A stretch of 9,094 nucleotides of DNA from Geothrix sp. Its GTDB lineage: Bacteria > Acidobacteriota > Holophagae > Holophagales > Holophagaceae. Position 1 is the first letter of the stretch. Every line of letters starts with the position of its first letter. The stretch covers positions 1 through 9,094 of the forward strand of contig JAMPXL010000022.1 of the NCBI GenBank assembly GCA_023701165.1. The letters are read 5' to 3'. Shown one piece after another: positions 1-6,374 of this stretch. The notes below the pieces were generated by a model. That model was not told where the DNA came from. It saw only the letters and a list, made by a program, of their open reading frames with translations, and made no database searches. A program made the translations under genes and the position numbers.

Positions 1-1035
1 CGCGGATGGGCCCATCCCGGAGAAGGCGTCTCCCGCCTGGATCGACCAGGCCAGGGCTCCGCAGTAGCCGTTCCGGCGGGCCGTCTCCAGGATCTCGGCC
101 TGGCTCCGGCGGGAGTTCCGGGTGGGGAACTCCCCCAGCAGCAGGGGCCGGTCCAAGTGGAGCTGGTCCACGGGGCGGTCCAGGGGCGAGGCTGCTTCGT
201 GGCGGTCGTACCAGTGGATCTGGAAGACATCCAGGCCGAGGCCCCGCACCAGGGGGAGCCCGCGGGCCGTGCCGAGGCCCACGGTCACCGGGCGGTTTCC
301 GTGTCGATGGGCCAGCTGGACCATCCGTCCGAGGCGCGACCGGAGGGTCCAGGGGGCGATACCGGCCTCCTCCCAGCCCATGCCGAAGGCGGCCCATTCC
401 GGTTCGTTGAAGAGGTCCCAGGCGAGGAGGGCCGGATGGTTCCCGTAGCGGGTGAACAAGGGGGTCAGCACCCGGATTTCCAGGATCTCCCAGGCCTCTG
501 GGTCCCGGAGCCAGCGGCTGCGCCCGCCCAGTTGCACGCCGTTGGCCCACTGTGCCGGTCCGCAGAGGAGGAAATCGAAGCACACGGGCAGGATCCGGAT
601 GCCGTGACGGGCCGCCAGATGGAAGGCCAGGTCCAGGTCGGGGAACACCCGATCGTCCAACCCCGTGGGCTGTCCCGCGGAGTCGGACAGGATCCCCGAA
701 CGCCCATCGGCGAACAGGAACCACCGGAGGCAGGTGATCCCGTCCCGCTCCATCGCGACGAAGGCCCTCTGGACGGCCTCGATCCTGCCCGGTGCCGAGA
801 TCCCTCCCTCGGGATGCCAGGCGTTGCCCCCGAAATCGTTGCCGCAGGAAAACCAGGGGAGGTTCGCCCCCTGCAGGAAGCCATCGCCCAGGGTCGCGGC
901 GGGTCGCGGATCGGGTCGGGGCGCCCGAAACCTCTGGATCTGGATCCAGAGCCACCCGAGCACTCCCCAGATCCCCAGCACCAGGGCCCGGCGGACCTCC
1001 GCAGCGGCGGGGACGGGGGTTTGGGGAATGGCCAC
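1..1035 (-). CDS. GH5-like (cellulase-family) glycoside hydrolase, membrane-anchored, 3' end cut by window edge
   Basis: This open frame runs off the left edge of the window with about 345 residues visible. An N-terminal hydrophobic stretch (about residues 17-33, after an Arg-Arg pair at 15-16) looks like a signal anchor, which would place the enzyme outside the inner membrane. The rest reads as a TIM-barrel hydrolase of the GH5/clan GH-A type. It has an early QGANLPWF segment (55-62) and the acid/base motif WDLFNEPE, with N210 and E211. It also has H-W-Y (274-276, matching the clan's H-x-Y), LLLGEF with the likely nucleophile E302, and a late ALAWS motif with W330. Both catalytic Glu and their neighbours are intact. 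The substrate cannot be told; cellulase, mannanase or a related beta-glycosidase are all possible. The start is uncertain. GTG at 1035 is preceded by AGGAGG only one base away, which is too close for an ideal ribosome site. The gene follows folE by 27 bases on the same strand. Confidence 0.8.
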   Translation of the reverse strand, partial: MAIPQTPVPAAAEVRRALVLGIWGVLGWLWIQIQRFRAPRPDPRPAATLGDGFLQGANLPWFSCGNDFGGNAWHPEGGISAPGRIEAVQRAFVAMERDGITCLRWFLFADGRSGILSDSAGQPTGLDDRVFPDLDLAFHLAARHGIRILPVCFDFLLCGPAQWANGVQLGGRSRWLRDPEAWEILEIRVLTPLFTRYGNHPALLAWDLFNEPEWAAFGMGWEEAGIAPWTLRSRLGRMVQLAHRHGNRPVTVGLGTARGLPLVRGLGLDVFQIHWYDRHEAASPLDRPVDQLHLDRPLLLGEFPTRNSRRSQAEILETARRNGYCGALAWSIQAGDAFSGMGPSA

Positions 1036-1062
1036 TCCTCCTGGAGGCGGTCCGGCGGGAAT

Positions 1063-1632
1063 TCAGCTTCTGAAGGGGGCGGGGGGGGCCGCCTCCCAGC
1101 TTCCGCCCATGAGTGTGGTCCGCACGGGCACGCCGGGGGTCTTCACGCCGCGGTGCCCCATGCAGGTGTGGATGGCCACGAGCTGGACGCCCCAGGCGGC
1201 GGGGCGGAGGTGGGCCTGGAGGGCGTCGGCGATCTGCTGGGCCATGCGCTCCTGCACCTGCAGGCGCCAGGCATAGGCCTGCACCACGCGCACCAGCTTG
1301 CTGAGGCCCACGGTGCCGCCCGCCCCAGGCAGGTAGCCGATGGTGGCGTGGCCTTCGAAGGGGGCCAGGTGGTGTTCGCAGGTGCTCACGAAGGGGATGC
1401 GCTCCAGGATGACGGGCACGGGGGAAAGCTCCCCGGGCAGGGGCTTCAGCTCCGTGGCCAGGTCCACGCCATAGCCCGCCAGCCGCTCGGCCCAGAATTC
1501 CGCCACCCGCGCCGGGGTGTCCCTCAGCTCCGGGGCCGCCGGGTCCTGCCCGAAGCTGCGCAGCAGGGCGCGGACCGCGGCCTCGGCGGCCACAGGGTCC
1601 ACACGGGCGTGGGACGGGAAGGGATCGGTCAT
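1063..1632 (-). CDS. folE: GTP cyclohydrolase I (FolE type)
   Basis: This protein of 189 residues is the usual length for bacterial FolE. The enzyme converts GTP to 7,8-dihydroneopterin triphosphate, the first step of folate/pterin synthesis, in the cytoplasm as a toroidal multimer. The zinc ligands are all visible: C85 and H88 in STCEHHLAPFEG, and C157 in HTCMGHRGV, which also carries H155. The family's GLSKLVRVV (109-117) and RLQVQERM (123-130) blocks are present, as is the N-terminal DTPARVAEFW segment (38-47). The ATG at 1632 is preceded by a modest GGCGGG ribosome site. It lies 33 bases after the stop of the upstream orphan gene and 27 bases before the downstream hydrolase, so all three may be co-transcribed, although no pathway links them. 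Nothing in the sequence suggests loss of function. Confidence 0.96.
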   Translation of the reverse strand: MTDPFPSHARVDPVAAEAAVRALLRSFGQDPAAPELRDTPARVAEFWAERLAGYGVDLATELKPLPGELSPVPVILERIPFVSTCEHHLAPFEGHATIGYLPGAGGTVGLSKLVRVVQAYAWRLQVQERMAQQIADALQAHLRPAAWGVQLVAIHTCMGHRGVKTPGVPVRTTLMGGSWEAAPPAPFRS

Positions 1633-1665
1633 GGTCCCGCCAGTCTACCCCGTGATCCCGGTGGT

Positions 1666-2136
1666 TCAGGCCAGCAGGTTCAGGCTCTGGCTCAGCAAGG
1701 CTTGCTGGCCGGCGGCGATGGCCAGCTGCTCGGCGGTCCGGGGATCCTGGCTCTGGTCGTAGGCGTAGCGGACCAGGGCCTGGGTGGCGCCCGGCGTCAG
1801 GGCCGCGGCGGACACGGGCAGGCTGTCCGCGGTGGGGAGCAGGCCGGAGGTGCCGCCCCCCAGGGAGGCGAGCATGGCCTGGATGGCCTCGGGGCCGTTT
1901 CCGGAAGCGGCGGAGGCGGAATAGGCCAGCGAGGTCAGAGCCTGGCTGTTGGATCCGCCCGCCAGGAGGGAGGCGGGGTCCAGCGATCCGGCGCTGGCCA
2001 GCAGGGCGCCGGTCTGGGCGGCCTGGGACTGGCCCGAGGCCAGGGCCTGGGTGAGGGCCTGGCTGGCACTGCCCGTCTGGGTCAGGGCCGTCTGGTAGGT
2101 GTAGGCGCTGAGGGCACCCACCGCGTTCACGTCCAT
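1666..2136 (-). CDS. Orphan Ala/Ser/Gln-rich protein of unknown function (156 aa)
   Basis: I do not recognise this protein. It starts MDVNAVGALSAYTYQ and is dominated by Ala, Ser, Leu, Gln, Gly and Thr. Repeated QALTQAL / AQTGALLASAG-type stretches suggest amphipathic helices separated by flexible Gly/Ser linkers. It has few charged residues, no Cys, and neither a convincing signal peptide nor membrane helix. The last third, roughly from TPGATQALVRYAYDQSQ onward, is the most protein-like part and would be where conservation should be sought. The start is well supported: ATG at 2136 is preceded by AAGGGAGGGACC, a strong ribosome site. The gene sits between a second orphan Ala-rich gene and folE on the same strand. 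That it is a real gene rather than a shadow frame rests on the ribosome site and its fit in the minus-strand series. Confidence 0.7.
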   Translation of the reverse strand: MDVNAVGALSAYTYQTALTQTGSASQALTQALASGQSQAAQTGALLASAGSLDPASLLAGGSNSQALTSLAYSASAASGNGPEAIQAMLASLGGGTSGLLPTADSLPVSAAALTPGATQALVRYAYDQSQDPRTAEQLAIAAGQQALLSQSLNLLA

Positions 2137-2155
2137 GGTCCCTCCCTTCGCTAGG

Positions 2156-2189
2156 GCCTCATCGGTCGATTCGCCTGAAAGGATGAGGC
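2156..2189 (-). promoter_or_regulatory. Hairpin in the gap between the two orphan genes
   Basis: GCCTCATC (2156-2163) and GATGAGGC (2182-2189) form a perfect 8-base inverted repeat with an 18-base loop. The right arm overlaps a perfect 10-base palindrome, GAGGCGCCTC (2185-2194). It lies just after the stop of the upstream gene and about 20 bases before the start of the downstream gene on the minus strand. No T tract follows, so it is not a classical intrinsic terminator. A processing or stability element, or a protein operator, would also fit. Confidence 0.35.
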
Positions 2190-2199
2190 GCCTCGACGT

Positions 2200-2895
2200 T
2201 CAAGCCTGGACATCCACCAGGTGGACTTCCCCCGCGGCCGGAAGGCCCAGGTAGCTGTGGAGGGCCCGCTGGGTGGGGGGCTGCGGGTGGGTGAAGGCCT
2301 CGGGTCCCGGCCCGCCGGCGTGGGGCTGGAGGTTCCCGGTGCGCAGCACCGCCGTGGCGTCCCGCACCAGGTCGGTCCCCGGGTTCAGGCGCTGGAGGGC
2401 CGGGGCGGCCTGGGCCGCGACACCCGCGCCGAAGCGGAGGGCCGTTTGCAGGGCGAATTCCAGGCTGGAAGCGTTGGCGAAGGCGTCCTGGACGATGGGG
2501 ACCTCCGCGGGGACGGGGGCCGGAAGGGCGGGAGCCGCGGTGCTGGCCGTGGGGGTGCTGGCCGTGGCATTGAAGACCGCTGGAACCGGAGCGGTGGTGG
2601 CATCGGGGGTGGCCGTGGCCGACGCTGCGGGCTGGGGGGCGACCAGGGCCGCCAGCAACGAGGCGGTGGCCTCCTGGGCCAGTCCCAGACTGCCCGCGGC
2701 GGGTTCGATCACGGGGAAGGCGGTGGCGGACTGGAGGGTCCGCTGGAGGATGCCCCGGGCCAAGTCACCCACGGAAAGGGTTGGACCGGCAGGGTTTCCA
2801 TCCTGGGCGGGTGCGGGCAGGGTCTGCAAAGGCCTCAGGGCGCTCACCGCACTCAGGGTGGCGGGACCGAGGGGACTGACCGAGAGGGCATCCAT
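2200..2895 (-). CDS. Orphan Ala/Pro/Thr-rich protein of unknown function (about 231 aa)
   Basis: I do not recognise this protein. From the preferred ATG at 2895 it begins MDALSVSPLGPATLSAV. It then has a Leu/Ala-rich helical section (LARGILQRTLQ, then ASLLAALVAPQ), and next a low-complexity Ala/Thr/Pro linker of roughly 50 residues. A less biased C-terminal part contains SLEFALQTALRFGAG and RALHSYLGLP, ending VHLVDVQA. No signal peptide, transmembrane helix or catalytic motif is evident. ATG at 2895 has GGAAGG shortly upstream. ATG at 2910 is an alternative with a weaker site, and the longest frame would use TTG at 2928, adding MRRKRP. It is divergent from purM and leads the minus-strand series with the second orphan gene, folE and the hydrolase. 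The two orphan genes share amino-acid bias and an MD(A/V) start but no clear alignment. Confidence 0.65.
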   Translation of the reverse strand: MDALSVSPLGPATLSAVSALRPLQTLPAPAQDGNPAGPTLSVGDLARGILQRTLQSATAFPVIEPAAGSLGLAQEATASLLAALVAPQPAASATATPDATTAPVPAVFNATASTPTASTAAPALPAPVPAEVPIVQDAFANASSLEFALQTALRFGAGVAAQAAPALQRLNPGTDLVRDATAVLRTGNLQPHAGGPGPEAFTHPQPPTQRALHSYLGLPAAGEVHLVDVQA

Positions 2896-2986
2896 GGCCC
2901 TTCCAAACATAGGCCGTTTCCGGCGCAAGGTTTGGGATCGGCCGGGAAAGAACCCTGTGGGATCATGGGAGATTCGGGGGTCGGCG

Positions 2987-4021
2987 ATGAGCGAGAAGGT
3001 CAGTTACGCGTCCAGCGGCGTGGATATCAACCGCCAGGACGAGGCCCTGAAGCGCATCAAGCCCCTGGTGAAGGCCACCAAGACCCCCGGCGTCCGCAGC
3101 GACATCGGCCTCTTCGGCGGCCTCTTCGACGCCCGGTTCCCCGAGGCCAAGCCCATCCTCGTCAGCAGCATGGATGGCGTGGGCACCAAGATGAAGGTGG
3201 CCCGGCGGGCCGGCATCTGGGACACGGTGGGCCAGGATCTGGTGAACCACTGCATCAACGACATCCTGGTGCAGGGCGCGCGGCCGCTGTTCTTCCTGGA
3301 CTACATCGCGGCCCAGCAGCTGGAGCCCGGAGTCATCGAGCAGATCGTCAAGGGCATGGCCACGGCCTGCCAGAACTCGGGATCCGCCCTCATCGGCGGT
3401 GAGCTGGCGGAAATGCCCGGCGTCTACGCCGAGGGCGAGGTGGATGTGGCCGGCACCATCGTGGGCGTGGTCGATGAGGCCGATCTGCTGCCGCAGCTGG
3501 AGGCCATGGGCGAGGGGGACGTGCTCGTCGGCCTGCCCAGCTCGGGCCTGCATACCAATGGCTACTCCCTGGCCCGCAAGGTCTGCTTTGAGCTCGAGAA
3601 GCTCGGCGTGGACGACACCCTGCCCGGCACCTCGCAGACCGTGGCGCAGGCCCTCCTGGCCATCCACCGCAGCTACCTGGCGCCCGTCATGCCCCTGGTG
3701 AAGGCCCACAAACTAGTAGCCATGGCCCACATCACCGGCGGCGGCCTCACGGACAACATCCCCCGCGTGCTGCCCAAGACCCTGGACGCCGAGATCGACA
3801 CCGCCAGCTGGCAGATCCCGGCTTTGTTCCAGTTCCTCATGGCCAAGGGCGGCCTGGGCCTCGACGATGCCCGCCAGGCCCTGAACCTGGGTGTGGGCAT
3901 GGTGCTGGTGGTGAAGGCGGAGCTGGCGGGCGACGTGCTGGCCCACCTCCATGCGGACGAAGAGCCCGCCTGGGTGCTGGGGCGCCTGGTGAAGGGCACC
4001 GGAATCGTTCGCTACCGCTGA
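2987..4021 (+). CDS. purM: Phosphoribosylformylglycinamidine cyclo-ligase (AIR synthetase)
   Basis: This 344-residue protein is the normal length for PurM. PurM uses ATP to close the imidazole ring of formylglycinamidine ribonucleotide, giving aminoimidazole ribonucleotide in de novo purine synthesis; it is a cytoplasmic dimer. Family blocks appear in order: GVDI (11-14), FGGLFD (43-48), SSMDGVGTK (60-68), NDILVQGARPLFFLDYIA, GGELAEMPG (137-145), SSGLHTNGYSLARKV (185-199) and AHITGGGLTDNIPR (247-260). A few signature positions differ from the textbook form: L140 where most homologues have Thr (GGETAEMPG), and SSGVDI in place of AGVDI. The core is intact. ATG at 2987 is chosen because homology begins there and GGGGG lies 6 bases upstream; the open frame extends further 5' with no family similarity. 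purN is not adjacent; creB follows after 19 bases. Confidence 0.96.
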   Translation: MSEKVSYASSGVDINRQDEALKRIKPLVKATKTPGVRSDIGLFGGLFDARFPEAKPILVSSMDGVGTKMKVARRAGIWDTVGQDLVNHCINDILVQGARPLFFLDYIAAQQLEPGVIEQIVKGMATACQNSGSALIGGELAEMPGVYAEGEVDVAGTIVGVVDEADLLPQLEAMGEGDVLVGLPSSGLHTNGYSLARKVCFELEKLGVDDTLPGTSQTVAQALLAIHRSYLAPVMPLVKAHKLVAMAHITGGGLTDNIPRVLPKTLDAEIDTASWQIPALFQFLMAKGGLGLDDARQALNLGVGMVLVVKAELAGDVLAHLHADEEPAWVLGRLVKGTGIVRYR

Positions 4022-4023
4022 TC

Positions 4024-4041
4024 TGCTATCGTCCCCGGATA
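4024..4041 (+). promoter_or_regulatory. Possible extended -10 promoter giving a leaderless creB transcript
   Basis: TGCTATCGT (4024-4032) resembles an extended -10 element (TGnTAtnnT). It lies directly after the purM stop. Its end is 8 bases before the A of the creB ATG at 4041, so transcription would start at or next to the start codon. There is no Shine-Dalgarno sequence in the 19-base gap (CCCCGGAT precedes ATG), which fits a leaderless message. No good -35 is seen. Read-through from purM is the alternative. Confidence 0.3.
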
Positions 4042-4727
4042 TGAACGGGGACATCCTCATCGTGGAAGACGAGGCGGCCATCGCCGACGTCATCGCCTAT
4101 GCCCTGAAGACAGAAGGCTTCACTCCGCACCTCTGCGCCCTGGGCGAGGAGGCCCTCGCCCGCCTCCGCGCCGGGGCCTACAGCCTGGTGATCCTGGACG
4201 TGGGTCTCCAGGACCTGTCGGGCTTCGAGGTCTGCCGCCGCCTGCGGGCCTTCTCGGATGTGCCCGTGATCTTCCTCACGGCCCGCCGCGACGAGGTGGA
4301 CCGGGTCCTGGGGCTGGAGATCGGCGGGGATGACTACGTGGCCAAGCCCTTCAGCCCGCGGGAGCTGGTGGCCCGGGTGCGGGTCATCCTGCGGAGGCTG
4401 TCGCCCCGTCCGGCCGATCCGCCCGCCGCGGCCTTCGAGCAGGATGCCCCGGCGCGGCGCATCCGCTTCCGGGGCCAGGTCCTGGACCTCACGCGGTACG
4501 AGTACCTGCTGCTGGCCACCCTGCTGTCCCAGCCCGAGCGCATCTTCACCCGCTCCCAGCTCATGGAGGAGGTCTGGAGCGGCGCCGAGGAAAGCGCGGA
4601 CCGCACCGTGGACACCCACGTGAAGACCCTTCGCGCCAAGCTCCGGGCCATCGATCCCGAGGCCGATCCCATCCAGACCCACCGGGGCGTGGGTTACAGC
4701 CTGTCCGGGCGGTTCCCGTGCGCCTAG
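4041..4727 (+). CDS. creB: CreB-type response regulator (OmpR/PhoB family)
   Basis: At 228 residues this is almost exactly the size of Escherichia coli CreB. The N-terminal receiver domain (1 to about 118) has the acidic pair E9/D10, the phospho-acceptor D53 (LVILDVGL), T80 and K102 in AKPFSPREL. The C-terminal winged-helix DNA-binding domain (about 130-225) contains LTRYEYLLLATLLSQPERIFTRSQL and ends with the wing sequence THRGVGYSL. Phosphorylated by CreC, it should bind TTCAC direct repeats and activate genes such as creD, where a near-consensus site exists at 6322-6337. Its stop overlaps the creC start by 10 bases, which implies translational coupling. Upstream is purM rather than creA, unlike the enterobacterial creABCD arrangement. 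The CreB assignment rests on its length, its partner and creD nearby; as a lone OmpR-type regulator it would be ambiguous. Confidence 0.9.
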   Translation: MNGDILIVEDEAAIADVIAYALKTEGFTPHLCALGEEALARLRAGAYSLVILDVGLQDLSGFEVCRRLRAFSDVPVIFLTARRDEVDRVLGLEIGGDDYVAKPFSPRELVARVRVILRRLSPRPADPPAAAFEQDAPARRIRFRGQVLDLTRYEYLLLATLLSQPERIFTRSQLMEEVWSGAEESADRTVDTHVKTLRAKLRAIDPEADPIQTHRGVGYSLSGRFPCA

Positions 4728-6139
4728 GGGTCCGCGTCCTGCTGGCCTTCTTCCTCATCGTGGCCCTGGCGGCCTACCTGCTGCTGAACACCTTCCTCCA
4801 GGAGGTGAAGCCCGGCGTGAAGCAGGGCCTGGAGGTGGCGCTGGTGGATACCGCGAACCTCCTGGCGGAGCTGGCGGCGGAGGATCTCCACCGGGGGACG
4901 CTGGCGGAGGGCCGGTTCGTGAAGGCCCTGGCCGCCTACCGGGAGCGGAATCCCCACGCGCGGATCTTCGGGGTGGAGAAGCGCCGCTCCGAATTCCGGG
5001 TCTACGTCACGGACGAGGAAGGCCGGCTGGTCTTCGATTCCGACGGGACGCCGCCGGGCACGGACTACTCGCGCTGGAACAACGTGCAGCGTACCCTGCA
5101 GGGCGCCTACGGGGCCCGCACCACCCGGACGGATCCCGCGGACGAGACCACCTCCACCATGCATGTGGCGGCGCCGGTGCTGCGCGAGGGCCGCCTCATC
5201 GGCACCCTCACGGTGGCCTCCCCCAGCGCCAGCGTGATCCCCTATGCCCAGGCCAGCCGCCGCAAGGTGCTGCGGGCGGGGCTCATCCTCCTGGGCGCCT
5301 GTCTCCTGGTGGGGGTGGGCATCTCCTGGAGCCTCACCCGGGCCATCGGGCGCCTGCGGGTCTATGCCCGGGAGGTGGCCGAAGGGCGGCGGGCCACCAT
5401 GCCCCCGGTGGGCGGCGGCGAGCTGGCGGATCTGGGCGTGGCCCTGGAGACCATGCGCTCCAAGCTGGAGGACCGGGCCTACGTGGAGCGCTACCTCGCC
5501 ACGCTGACGCACGAGATGAAGAGCCCCCTCGCCGCCATCCGGGGCGCCGCCGAGCTGCTGGACGAGGACATGCCGGAGGCGGACCGCCGCCGCTTCGCCG
5601 CCCACATCCGGGAACAGGAGGCGCGGCTGCGGCAGCTGCTGGACCGCATGCTGGACCAGGCCGCCCTCGAGCAGCGCCAGGTCCTGCAGGATCCGCAGAT
5701 CCTCGATATGGGGAGCCTGGCGCGAAGGGTGGCCGAATCGAAGGCCGTGGGCCTGGCGCGGCGGGGCCTCGACCTGCGGATGGACCTGCCCGAGGTCCGC
5801 CTGCGGGGCGAGGCCTTCCTGCTGGAGCAGGCCCTTTCGAACCTGCTGGACAACGCCATGGCCTTTTCGCCCGAAGGCGGCGCCGTCCGGCTGGAAGGCC
5901 GCCTGGGCGAGGGCCACCTGCGCCTGTCCGTGCTCGATGATGGGCCGGGGGTGCCGGCCTTCGCCCTGCCGCGGGCCTTTGAGCCCTTCTACTCCGTGGC
6001 GCCGCCTGCGGGCCGGAAGGGCACGGGCCTGGGCCTCAGCTTCGTGAAGGAGGTGGCCACCCTGCACGGTGGCGCCGCGGGCCTGGAGAACCGCCCTGGC
6101 GGCGGCGCCGAGGCCTGGATGGATCTCCCTCTGGCTTGA
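4718..6139 (+). CDS. creC: CreC-type sensor histidine kinase
   Basis: The protein has 473 residues, against about 474 for E. coli CreC. The start is GTG at 4718, inside the last codons of creB. An N-terminal membrane helix (about 4-24) is followed by the CreC-like stretch QEVKPGVKQGLE and LVDTANLLAELAAEDL. An extracytoplasmic sensor region extends to about 184, then a second helix (about 185-205) and a HAMP-like linker (about 206-250). The kinase core is complete: H-box H265 in LTHEMKSPLAAIRGAAELL, N-box SNLLDN (374-379), G1 DDGPG (407-411), an F-box-like AFEPFYS and G2 KGTGLGL (434-440). It should autophosphorylate H265 and pass phosphate to CreB D53. The natural signal of CreC is not settled even in model organisms, and the sensor region here gives no further clue. 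The stop TGA at 6137-6139 is the first base triplet of a short direct repeat. Confidence 0.93.
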   Translation: MRLGVRVLLAFFLIVALAAYLLLNTFLQEVKPGVKQGLEVALVDTANLLAELAAEDLHRGTLAEGRFVKALAAYRERNPHARIFGVEKRRSEFRVYVTDEEGRLVFDSDGTPPGTDYSRWNNVQRTLQGAYGARTTRTDPADETTSTMHVAAPVLREGRLIGTLTVASPSASVIPYAQASRRKVLRAGLILLGACLLVGVGISWSLTRAIGRLRVYAREVAEGRRATMPPVGGGELADLGVALETMRSKLEDRAYVERYLATLTHEMKSPLAAIRGAAELLDEDMPEADRRRFAAHIREQEARLRQLLDRMLDQAALEQRQVLQDPQILDMGSLARRVAESKAVGLARRGLDLRMDLPEVRLRGEAFLLEQALSNLLDNAMAFSPEGGAVRLEGRLGEGHLRLSVLDDGPGVPAFALPRAFEPFYSVAPPAGRKGTGLGLSFVKEVATLHGGAAGLENRPGGGAEAWMDLPLA

Positions 6140-6227
6140 TGCCGAGAAAAAAACTCACCACCAAGACACCAAGGCACCAAGTTTCTTGTCATCTCGCGTG
6201 TCGCCGAAGGTGATGCCGAAAAGAACT
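6137..6227 (+). repeat. Imperfect direct repeat, one copy including the creC stop codon
   Basis: TGATGCCGAGAAAAAAACT (6137-6155) recurs as TGATGCCGAAAAGAACT (6211-6227). The first copy begins with the creC stop codon and abuts the left arm of the palindrome. The second lies in the palindrome's loop. This may mark a duplication or insertion history of the element, or it may be chance in an A-rich patch. Confidence 0.35.
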
Positions 6228-6277
6228 GCCAAGGCATTGGTTTTGGCTTTTCTTGGTGTCTTGGTGTCTTGGTGGTG
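6156..6277. repeat. 122-base hyphenated palindrome with arms of 8-base tandem units
   Basis: The left arm (6156-6181) and right arm (6252-6277) are 26-base inverted copies with one difference, which is a G opposite T and still pairs in RNA. Each arm is itself three 8-base units: ACCAAGAC/ACCAAGGC/ACCAAG on the left and CTTGGTGT/CTTGGTGT/CTTGGTGG on the right. The 70-base spacer is not obviously coding. A run of seven A (6147-6153) lies left of the element and TTCTTTTT (6285-6292) lies right of it, so the structure could end transcription in both directions, most convincingly on the minus strand. It is clearly more AT-rich than the adjacent genes. No transposase is present and no clear target-site duplication was found. 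A dispersed palindromic repeat, a non-autonomous mobile element or an mRNA stability/terminator element are all possible. Confidence 0.8.
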
Positions 6278-6321
6278 TTCCTGATTCTTTTTGAAGGTCG
6301 CTTCGTCTGATTCCCCGCCAC

Positions 6322-6358
6322 TTCACACCGGCCTCACCGAACCCCATCTTCCGTTCAC
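6322..6358 (+). promoter_or_regulatory. Putative CreB binding site (cre-tag-like) upstream of creD
   Basis: TTCACACCGGCCTCAC (6322-6337) matches the cre-tag consensus TTCAC-N6-TTCAC, known for CreB and its orthologue BlrA, at nine of ten defined positions. A third exact TTCAC lies at 6354-6358. The three half-sites are spaced 11 and 21 bases apart, about one and two helical turns, so all face the same side of the DNA. The site ends 42 bases before the creD start. No clear -10/-35 pair could be assigned next to it. Confidence 0.55.
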
Positions 6359-6374
6359 GAAAGCCCCGGATCCT

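Noticed and set aside
465..884. A minus-strand open frame of 139 codons
   Set aside because: It lies out of frame inside the GH5-like gene and is Ser/Arg/Pro-rich. The overlapping frame has the NEPE and GEF catalytic motifs.
1666..2136. Resemblance of the N-terminus (MDVNAVGALSAYTYQ) to short YjfB-like motility proteins
   Set aside because: The likeness is limited to a few small residues, and the protein is more than twice the family length, so no function was assigned.
157..2154. A 665-codon open frame on the plus strand
   Set aside because: It is in exact antisense register with the hydrolase and folE, which carry intact family motifs. Its product is a Gly/His/Gln-rich string without domain signs, as expected from high-GC antisense.
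2932..2966. Possible purM promoter: TTGGGA (2932-2937) with TGGGATCAT (2958-2966)
   Set aside because: The spacing between hexamers is 23 bases and the -10 matches poorly, so it is too weak to list as a feature.
2221..3402. A 393-codon plus-strand frame crossing the orphan gene and purM
   Set aside because: It is out of frame with the clear PurM motifs and is a Gly/Arg-rich shadow.
4724..6067. A 447-codon minus-strand frame opposite creC
   Set aside because: It is antisense to a complete histidine kinase, with His/Gln/Arg/Gly-rich composition and no domain or ribosome site.
6156..6277. Palindrome considered as a CRISPR repeat pair or a tRNA/ncRNA gene
   Set aside because: There are only two copies in opposite orientation with internal 8-base periodicity, and no cloverleaf or further repeats nearby.
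6140..6320. A 71-codon plus-strand frame (6069-6284) and a 110-codon minus-strand frame (5989-6321) across the creC-creD gap
   Set aside because: Both translate the palindrome and the creC 3' end out of frame and lack ribosome sites and any protein-like pattern.
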